NCBI GenBank assembly: GCA_947179195.1
Contig: CAMXAS010000019.1
Span: 1 to 14,206 of the forward strand
Reading direction: 5' to 3'
Source: an uncultured Bacteroidales bacterium
GTDB lineage: Bacteria > Bacteroidota > Bacteroidia > Bacteroidales > P3
DNA length: 14,206 nt
Position numbers and translations under genes: made by a program. Positions 7,974 through 13,645 of this stretch are shown piece after piece (the stretch's first letter is position 1; each line of letters opens with the position of its first letter). Below the pieces are notes generated by a model, which ran no database searches, was not told the DNA's origin, and worked only from the letters and a program-made list of their open reading frames with translations.

Positions 7974-8789
7974 ATGCCCTGCCCGCGATGCCACCGCCTG
8001 TTGCGCCTAACCGCCACCCTACTGGCCGCCTGCCTGCTGTGCGCCTGCCAGAAAAAGGAATGGACCGGAAAGGTGACGCTGAACTTCACGTTCAGTTACA
8101 ACGGGCAGAAACTCGACGCGCTGGACGGCACGCGGCTGTTCGCGATGCCGGCGAGCGAGGCGGTACCGGCGGGGCAAAGCGTCACGATAGAGGAAATCCG
8201 CTATTTCATCTCCAAGGTCTATCTCATTGAGGAGGGCGGCGCACACGTGGCGCTGACGGAGGCCGACGGCGACGGGTGCCATTATGTCGATTTCGCGATG
8301 CCCGCCACCCGCCAATGGACGGTTCAGGACGTGGCCTGCGGCCATTACGTCGGCATCGGCTTCACCTACGGTTTGGACGAGAGCGACAACGTGTCGCACC
8401 GCTTCAACAACCCGCCCGAAAGCCTGATGTTTTGGCCCGAGGCGCTGGGCGGCGGCTACCACTATATGCAAATCAACGGCAAATGGCTGGCTTCGGCCGA
8501 CGCGCCCCACGAGCCCTACGGCCTGCATACGGGCATCGGGCAGACGTGGGCGGACGGACGGACGACGGCCTTCCATCAGAACTACGTCCGTCTGGAATTT
8601 CCGGACACAACCTCCCTGTTCCTGACGATGGACCAAAGCGTCAGCCTCTCGGTCGATATGGACGTCATGCAATGGCTCACCGACCCGCACCCCTGGGATT
8701 TCGCCAAGGAGGGCACGGCCATCATGCAGAACCAGGAGGCCCAACAAATCCTGAAAGAAAATGCCCGGAATGTCTTTTCGATACACTAA
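7974..8789 (+). CDS. MbnP-family putative copper-binding lipoprotein
   Basis: A 271-residue predicted lipoprotein resembling MbnP/CorA-type proteins. There are two overlapping lipoboxes: LAAC (Cys20) and LCAC (Cys25). Cys25 gives the more usual signal length and leaves QKKE behind it, similar to the QKDDE-type surface-export signal described for Capnocytophaga lipoproteins. Family-like blocks: VTLNFTFSYNG (34-44), IEEIRYFISKVYL (72-84), GHYVGIGFTYGLDE (123-136), MFWP...GGGYHYM (152-165) and PYGLHTGIG (181-189). MbnP proteins bind copper through histidines and a kynurenine made from tryptophan by a di-heme partner. Seven Trp (30, 115, 154, 171, 192, 234, 241) are present; W154 lies in the conserved block, but I cannot assign the modified one. 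The partner gene overlaps the 3' end. Family call is good; copper binding is inferred. Confidence 0.8.
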   Translation: MPCPRCHRLLRLTATLLAACLLCACQKKEWTGKVTLNFTFSYNGQKLDALDGTRLFAMPASEAVPAGQSVTIEEIRYFISKVYLIEEGGAHVALTEADGDGCHYVDFAMPATRQWTVQDVACGHYVGIGFTYGLDESDNVSHRFNNPPESLMFWPEALGGGYHYMQINGKWLASADAPHEPYGLHTGIGQTWADGRTTAFHQNYVRLEFPDTTSLFLTMDQSVSLSVDMDVMQWLTDPHPWDFAKEGTAIMQNQEAQQILKENARNVFSIH

Positions 8790-9897
8790 GCGCCGCCTTT
8801 GGGCCGGCATCTGCCTACTGGGCAGCCTCTGCTTCGGGCTCGCGGCCGTGTCCTGCGGCCCCTATCAGCCGGAGGAGCCGGAGGGCCCCGACTATTTCGA
8901 CCTGCGCATTCCGGCCTACTTCCCGACCGACGTCCACGTGCCGGCCGACAACCCGCTCTCGGTACAGGGCGTCAACCTGGGCCGTTACCTGTTCTACGAC
9001 GGGCGCGTCTCCGGCCATGGCGACCCGGCGGCCTGGCGTTCCTGCGCGTCCTGCCACGTACAGGCGCACGCGTTCGAGGGCGGCCCGGACTACGCCGCGC
9101 CGACGCCCCACGCCATGCTGCCGCTGTTCAACGTGGCGTTCAACAACGTCCGCTACCATTGGAGCGGCGACACCGACTCGCTGGAGCGGCTGATATACCT
9201 GGCCTTGACCGACCCCAATGAAATCAACGGGCATCCCGACAGCATCACGGCGCGCATCGCCGCCATCCCCTTCTACAACGATATGTTCGCGGCGGCCTTC
9301 GGCCAAACGGTCCCCGGCGCGCCCGTCGTGACCATCGACCGCATCTGCAAGGCCATCGCGCAGTTCGCGCGTACCATCGTGTCGGCCAACAGCAAATTCG
9401 ACCGCTACGTGCGCGGCGAGGCCACGCTGACCGACGAGGAGATGAAAGGCTACCTGCTGTTCACGACCGAGGAGGGCGCCGACTGCTTCCACTGCCACGG
9501 CGGAAGCGGCAATATGCTGTTCACGACCTACGGGTTCGCCAACAACGGCCTGGACCCGGACAGCCTCCATACCGACGCTTTCGACCGCGCCTCCGTGACC
9601 GGCAAGCCCGCCGACAAGGGCGTCTACCGGATTCCGACGCTGCGCAACATCGAATACACGGCGCCCTATATGCACGACGGCCGCTTCAAGACGCTGGACG
9701 AAGTCATCGACCAATACAGCGAGGGCGTCCACTACGCGCCCAACATCAGCCCGCTCATGCACCATGTCACGGATGGCGGCGTACAATTGACCGAACCCGA
9801 GAAACAGGCGTTGAAAGCCTTCCTGCTCACGTTGAGCGACCCCGACCTATTGACCGACCCGTCGCTGTCCAAACCGCAGGACGACCGCCTGCCGTAA
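8761..9897 (+). CDS. Di-heme cytochrome c peroxidase-family lipoprotein, MauG/MbnH-like
   Basis: A 378-residue exported c-type cytochrome with two haem sites, CASCH (95-99) and CFHCH (242-246). KRRLW, a hydrophobic segment and Cys32 (AVSC) give a lipoprotein signal; acidic residues follow the Cys (PEEPEGPD). W134 in YHWSGD corresponds to the inter-haem Trp of the 'FWDGR' motif of bacterial peroxidases, and E154, 20 residues on, to their active-site Glu. After APYMHDGRFKTLDEV comes Y319, where classical peroxidases carry the distal Met and MauG-like enzymes a Tyr. The gene overlaps the MbnP-like gene by 29 bp (ATG 8761) or 20 bp (ATG 8770, giving MSFRYTKRR). The A-rich GAAAGAAA ahead of 8761 favours the first. 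Inferred role: H2O2-driven oxidation of its partner lipoprotein; simple peroxide removal is the alternative. Confidence 0.85.
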   Translation: MPGMSFRYTKRRLWAGICLLGSLCFGLAAVSCGPYQPEEPEGPDYFDLRIPAYFPTDVHVPADNPLSVQGVNLGRYLFYDGRVSGHGDPAAWRSCASCHVQAHAFEGGPDYAAPTPHAMLPLFNVAFNNVRYHWSGDTDSLERLIYLALTDPNEINGHPDSITARIAAIPFYNDMFAAAFGQTVPGAPVVTIDRICKAIAQFARTIVSANSKFDRYVRGEATLTDEEMKGYLLFTTEEGADCFHCHGGSGNMLFTTYGFANNGLDPDSLHTDAFDRASVTGKPADKGVYRIPTLRNIEYTAPYMHDGRFKTLDEVIDQYSEGVHYAPNISPLMHHVTDGGVQLTEPEKQALKAFLLTLSDPDLLTDPSLSKPQDDRLP

Positions 9898-9906
9898 ACC
9901 ATCCGC

Positions 9907-11835
9907 ATGAATTACCTATCCTTGGAAGACGTCGCCAAGACCTATGGCGAAAAGACGCTGTTCCGGCACGTGACGTTCGGACTCGAAAAGGGTCAGAAGA
10001 CCGGCCTCATCGCCCGCAACGGCCGCGGCAAGAGCACGCTCATGCAAATCATCGTGGGCAAGGTGCTGCCCGACAGCGGCACGGTGACGTTGCGCAAGGA
10101 CATCCAGGTGGGCTACCTCTCCCAAAATCCCGAAATCGACCCCGAACTGAGCCTTATCGACTACCTGCTGGCGAACGACAACGAGACGACGCGCCTGCTG
10201 CACCGCTACGAAGCCCTGGTCGATGCGATGGCGCGGCGGAACACGCCCGAACTGCAGAAGGAATGGGAGGAGACCGTTTCGGAGATGGACCGCCTGCAGG
10301 CCTGGAACTACGAAGACCGCGTCAAGGAGGTGCTGTTCCGCTTGCAACTGCCGCATCTGCAACAGCGGATGGGCACGCTCTCGGGCGGACAGCAGAAGAA
10401 GGCGGCCCTGGCCAAGGTATTGTTGGCCGACGCCGACCTGTTGCTGTTGGACGAACCGACGAACCACCTCGACATCGCGATGACGGAGTGGCTCGAAGAA
10501 TTCCTCAACCGTCAGAACACGAGCCTGTTGCTCATTACCCACGACCGGGCGTTTTTGGACGCCGTCTGCCACGACATCGTGGAAATAGACGGCGAACAGA
10601 CGTATTTCTACAAGGGGAACTACGCTTATTTTTTGGAGAAGAAGGCCGAACGCGAGACCATCGCCATCGCCGAATGGGAAAAGGCCAAGAACCTGTACCG
10701 CCGGGAGTTGGAATGGATGCGCCGCATGCCCTCCGCCCGCGGCACCAAGGCCCGCGCCCGCAAGGATGCGTTCGAAGACCTGAAAGAGAAAGTGGCCCTG
10801 CGCCCCAAACAGGAAGAACTGACGCTGAGCCTGCAGAGCGAACGGCTCGGCAATAAAATCATGGAGGTGAACCATGTGAGCATGGGCTTTGAGGGGCGCA
10901 CGCTAATCAAGGACTTCTCCTATACGTTCAAGCGCGGCGAGAAAATCGGCATCGTGGGGCCCAACGGCACGGGCAAGTCCACGTTCCTGAACCTGCTGAC
11001 GGGCAAACTCAAGCCCGACGCCGGCCATATCGTCACGGGACAGACGCTCCAAATCGGCTATTACGAACAGGGCGGCCTGTGGGCGCCCGGCGACAAGCGC
11101 GTCATCGACATCATCAAGGAGACGGCCGAGGTGGTCAAGACCGACGACGGACGGGAGATGTCGGCCTCGCAGTTCCTGCAATACTTCCAGTTCGACCCCA
11201 CGACCCAATACAACTACTTCTCGCTACTGAGCGGCGGCGAACGGCGGCGGCTCTACCTGCTCAAGACGCTCATGGCGCACCCCAACTTCCTGATTTTGGA
11301 CGAGCCGACGAACGACCTGGACGTGTTCACGCTCATGTTGCTTGAGAATTTTCTAAAAAACTACGAAGGCTGCGTGCTCATCGTCTCGCACGACCGCCAC
11401 TTCATGGACCATCTCGTCGACCACCTGTTCGTCTTCGAAGGCGAAGGCCGCATCAAGGACTTCTACGGCACCTATTCGGAATACAAGAAATGGCGGGCGG
11501 CCACCGACCGGGAGGCAGCCGCCGCGGCTTCCGCCGCCAAATCCCACGGCAAGGAAAACGCACCCGCCGCGGCCGCCGCGTCCACGGCGCCGCCCGCCGG
11601 GTCACCCCAAAAGAAAAAGCCGTCTTACAAACAACTGCGGGAGAAAGAGGCCTTGGAAGCGGACATGCAGACGCTGGGCGCGCGCAAACAGGAACTGGAA
11701 ACGGCGCTCTGTGCGCCCGAGGCCTACAAGCCGGAGGAAATCGCCGCCTTTTCGGAAGAAATCGGCCGCCTGCAGACGGCCTTGGACGCGGCCGAAATGC
11801 GCTGGCTCGAACTCAGCGAAGAATGTGATTTTTAG
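9907..11835 (+). CDS. uup: ABC-F family ATPase, Uup-like
   Basis: A 642-residue soluble protein with two ABC ATPase domains in tandem and no membrane segments. Domain 1: Walker A ARNGRGKST (36-44, Ala replacing the first Gly), signature LSGGQ (158-162), Walker B LLLLDEP (178-184). Domain 2: GPNGTGKST (351-359), LLSGGE (440-445), LILDEP (462-467). The linker between them contains EWMRRMPSARGTKARARK, the arm by which ABC-F proteins reach the ribosome P/E site. An Ala-rich low-complexity stretch (about 535-565) leads into a C-terminal coiled coil beginning KKKPSYKQLREKEALE, the hallmark of the Uup subgroup. ABC-F proteins act on ribosomes; Uup has also been linked to transposon excision and ribosome assembly. 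It starts 9 bp after the peroxidase gene and overlaps the convergent kinase-like gene by 4 bp. Symbol assigned by domain layout only. Confidence 0.9.
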   Translation: MNYLSLEDVAKTYGEKTLFRHVTFGLEKGQKTGLIARNGRGKSTLMQIIVGKVLPDSGTVTLRKDIQVGYLSQNPEIDPELSLIDYLLANDNETTRLLHRYEALVDAMARRNTPELQKEWEETVSEMDRLQAWNYEDRVKEVLFRLQLPHLQQRMGTLSGGQQKKAALAKVLLADADLLLLDEPTNHLDIAMTEWLEEFLNRQNTSLLLITHDRAFLDAVCHDIVEIDGEQTYFYKGNYAYFLEKKAERETIAIAEWEKAKNLYRRELEWMRRMPSARGTKARARKDAFEDLKEKVALRPKQEELTLSLQSERLGNKIMEVNHVSMGFEGRTLIKDFSYTFKRGEKIGIVGPNGTGKSTFLNLLTGKLKPDAGHIVTGQTLQIGYYEQGGLWAPGDKRVIDIIKETAEVVKTDDGREMSASQFLQYFQFDPTTQYNYFSLLSGGERRRLYLLKTLMAHPNFLILDEPTNDLDVFTLMLLENFLKNYEGCVLIVSHDRHFMDHLVDHLFVFEGEGRIKDFYGTYSEYKKWRAATDREAAAAASAAKSHGKENAPAAAAASTAPPAGSPQKKKPSYKQLREKEALEADMQTLGARKQELETALCAPEAYKPEEIAAFSEEIGRLQTALDAAEMRWLELSEECDF

Positions 11836-12449
11836 CGGACTTTACCGCGCATCCGCCCCATCGTCTCGATGAGGTCAACCGTCTTTTCCAAGCCCAATAC
11901 CGACGTATCGACGCAGAGGTGGTAGCTGTCGGCCTGCCCCCAAACCTTTTCCGTATAGAAATTGTAGTAGGCGGCGCGCCCCTTGTCCGTCTTGCGGATT
12001 TTCTCTTCGGCGGCCTTGGATGTCAGGTTCAACTGCTTGGCCACCTGTTCGATACGGTATTCCAAGGGCGCGCAGACGAACACGTTGAAGCATTCCGGCC
12101 GGTGGCGCAGGATATAGTCGGCGCAACGCCCCACGAAGACGCAGCTTTTCTCCGCGGCCAGCCGGTCGATGACCTCGCTCTGAATCCGGAACAGCTCTTC
12201 GTTAGACAGTCCGCCGAAGGCCGTACCCGCCAAACCGCTCAGCCCCAAGAGGCCGCTCAACGAACGGTTGCGCCGCTCGTCGGCCTTTTCGAAACAGTCC
12301 TTGCACAATCCGCTGGCCTTGGAAGCCTCGCCCACCAACTCCTTGTCGTAATAAGCCAGTTGCAGCCGGTCGGCGAGCATCCGGCCGATCTGACGGCCGC
12401 CGCTGCCCAGCTGACGGCCTATGTTGATAATGACTTTGGCGTTTTCCAT
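11832..12449 (-). CDS. Cytidylate kinase-like family protein
   Basis: A 205-residue P-loop protein of the 'cytidylate kinase-like' family (Cytidylate_kin_2). The N-terminus IINIGRQLGSGGRQIGRMLADRL holds a glycine-rich nucleotide-binding loop (GSGGRQIG), followed by YYDKELV. SCVFVGRCADYIL (about 102-114) and FNVFVCAPLEYRIEQV (about 120-135) follow, as in NMP kinases. KTDKGRAAYYNFYT contains the basic segment expected of the lid. Family members are common in Bacteroidota and Firmicutes, but their substrate is not established; the true cmk is a different protein, so CMP kinase activity should not be assumed. The ATG lies only 4 nt after a TAAATTTG -7 box on its own strand, which would make the mRNA almost leaderless. 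The next in-frame Met would remove the P-loop, so this start is kept. It diverges from sodB. Confidence 0.85.
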   Translation of the reverse strand: MENAKVIINIGRQLGSGGRQIGRMLADRLQLAYYDKELVGEASKASGLCKDCFEKADERRNRSLSGLLGLSGLAGTAFGGLSNEELFRIQSEVIDRLAAEKSCVFVGRCADYILRHRPECFNVFVCAPLEYRIEQVAKQLNLTSKAAEEKIRKTDKGRAAYYNFYTEKVWGQADSYHLCVDTSVLGLEKTVDLIETMGRMRGKVR

Positions 12450-12453
12450 ACGG

Positions 12454-12461
12454 CAAATTTA
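12454..12461 (-). promoter_or_regulatory. -7 box TAAATTTG for the cytidylate kinase-like gene
   Basis: On the minus strand this reads TAAATTTG, matching the Bacteroidota TAnnTTTG consensus. The downstream edge lies only 4 nt before the ATG at 12447-12449. If transcription starts 4-7 nt after the box, the message begins at or next to the start codon. No -33 TTTG is seen at the normal spacing. Together with 12474-12481 it forms an inverted repeat, so it could instead be half of an operator. Confidence 0.5.
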
Positions 12462-12473
12462 GTTTTTTTTGAT

Positions 12474-12481
12474 TAAATTTG
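12474..12481 (+). promoter_or_regulatory. -7 box TAAATTTG for sodB
   Basis: TAAATTTG matches TAnnTTTG and lies 26 nt upstream of the sodB ATG at 12508, giving a leader of about 20 nt. It is the mirror image of the minus-strand box at 12454-12461, with 12 bp between them (12462-12473, including an eight-T run). No well-placed -33 element is visible. The TTG at 12469, the furthest in-frame start, lies upstream of the box and is not a plausible translation start. Confidence 0.55.
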
Positions 12482-12507
12482 TCCTCACGGACTTAAAAAG
12501 GACTGTT

Positions 12508-13086
12508 ATGAAAAATTTCGAATTGCCCCCCCTGCCGTTCGCGCAGGACGCGCTCGCGCCGCATATCTCGGCGCAGACGCTGGCGTTCCATTATGGCAAA
12601 CACCATCAGGCCTATGTGGACAATCTGAACAAATTGCGCGTCAATACGCCGTTTGAGGAAAGCGGTCTGGAAGAAATCATCCGCAAGGCCGACGGCGCGC
12701 TGTACAACAACGCCGCCCAGGTCTGGAACCATACGTTCTATTGGAACTGCCTCTCGCCGCAAGGCGGCGGACAGCCCTCCGGCGCCTTAGCCGAAGCCAT
12801 CGACCGCGCCTTCGGCTCGTTCGACCAGTTCAAGGCCCAGTTCAGCGCGGCCGCGGCCGGATTGTTCGGGGCGGGCTGGGTTTGGCTCGTGTGCGACAGC
12901 AAGGACCGGCTCGCCATCCTGCCGACGCCCAACGCCGGCAACCCAATCCGCGAACACAAGGAGCCGCTGCTCGTCATCGACGTATGGGAGCACGCCTACT
13001 ATTTGGACTATCAGAACAAACGGCCCGACTATATCGCCCACTTCTTCGAACTCGTGGACTGGAAGGCCGTAGAAAGCCGCTTCTAA
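12508..13086 (+). CDS. sodB: Superoxide dismutase, Fe-type
   Basis: A 192-residue cytoplasmic superoxide dismutase that converts superoxide to hydrogen peroxide and oxygen. All four metal ligands are visible: H28 in AFHYGKHHQAYV, H75 in VWNHTFYWN, and D158 and H162 in DVWEHAYYLDY. Q71, just ahead of the second ligand (NNAAQVWNH), is the glutamine position of iron enzymes; manganese enzymes normally have Gly there and place their Gln later. Some Bacteroidota enzymes of this type also work with manganese, so cambialism is possible. The frame is open upstream to 12469, but the ATG giving MKNFELPPLPF matches the family N-terminus and follows AAAAAGGAC, a possible weak ribosome-binding site. No signal peptide. 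aroK follows after 13 bp. Confidence 0.97.
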   Translation: MKNFELPPLPFAQDALAPHISAQTLAFHYGKHHQAYVDNLNKLRVNTPFEESGLEEIIRKADGALYNNAAQVWNHTFYWNCLSPQGGGQPSGALAEAIDRAFGSFDQFKAQFSAAAAGLFGAGWVWLVCDSKDRLAILPTPNAGNPIREHKEPLLVIDVWEHAYYLDYQNKRPDYIAHFFELVDWKAVESRF

Positions 13087-13099
13087 AAACCACCCGTCC

Positions 13100-13645
13100 A
13101 TGCCTGTCTTTTTAGTCGGATTCATGGGCTGCGGCAAGACGGAGATAGGGCAATGCCTGTCGCAGATGACGGGCTTGCCCTTTTTCGATACCGACGGCTT
13201 GATTGTGCGTCGTAGCGGCCTATCTATCAGTGATATTTTCGAACAACAGGGCGAAGCGGCCTTCCGCCGCATGGAATCGGAACTGCTCCGCCAATACCCG
13301 TTTCCGCCGGAGAGCATCGTGGCGACGGGGGGCGGCCTGCCCTGCCACGACGACAACATGGCCTATCTGAACGCCCACGGGACGACGGTTTATTTGGACG
13401 CGCCGGAAGCCTTGCTGCTGCGTTACCTGAACCGGGCGGACGCGCGCGCCGGACGGCCGCTGTTGGCCCGACAGGAAGACGAAGCCCTGCAACGGAAAAT
13501 CAAACGCCTGCTGGACGAAAGACGCCCGTTCTACGGGCAGGCCGCCCACCGCTTGCGCGTGGTCGAGACCGCCGAGGCGCAAGCCCCGCTCCTGAAAGCC
13601 CTGATTGAAGCATTGGGGTTGGACAATCCCCCCGAACGACAATAA
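13100..13645 (+). CDS. aroK: Shikimate kinase
   Basis: A 181-residue cytoplasmic kinase that phosphorylates shikimate with ATP, the fifth step of the chorismate pathway. The P-loop is GFMGCGKT (7-14). FFDTD (28-32) supplies the shikimate- and Mg-binding acids, GEAAFRRMESELL (51-63) the substrate Arg and Glu of the 'FRxxE' motif, and ATGGG (75-79) the glycine-rich loop. GRPLL (118-122) is the lid arginine and RRPFY (141-145) the adenine-loop segment. Length is typical (170-180). It begins 13 bp after sodB with no promoter box in between, so it is probably read through from the sodB promoter. Its stop directly abuts the stop of the convergent methyltransferase gene, leaving no room for a separate terminator. 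Confidence 0.95.
   Translation: MPVFLVGFMGCGKTEIGQCLSQMTGLPFFDTDGLIVRRSGLSISDIFEQQGEAAFRRMESELLRQYPFPPESIVATGGGLPCHDDNMAYLNAHGTTVYLDAPEALLLRYLNRADARAGRPLLARQEDEALQRKIKRLLDERRPFYGQAAHRLRVVETAEAQAPLLKALIEALGLDNPPERQ

Noticed and set aside
8815..9786. Long minus-strand open frame opposite the di-heme peroxidase
   Set aside because: Val/Arg/Gly-rich composition typical of an antisense shadow; the plus frame carries two CxxCH sites and family motifs.
7974..9897. A complete methanobactin locus
   Set aside because: No precursor peptide, MbnB/MbnC-like genes or TonB-dependent transporter are present in the window; only the MbnP/MbnH-like pair is supported.
9916..10875. Minus-strand open frame opposite the ABC-F gene
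   Set aside because: No domain and biased composition; the plus frame has intact Walker and signature motifs.
11832..12449. True cytidylate kinase (cmk)
   Set aside because: The sequence follows the Cytidylate_kin_2 pattern (GRQLGSGGRQIG, YYDKELV), not the GPSGSGKGT-type Cmk P-loop.
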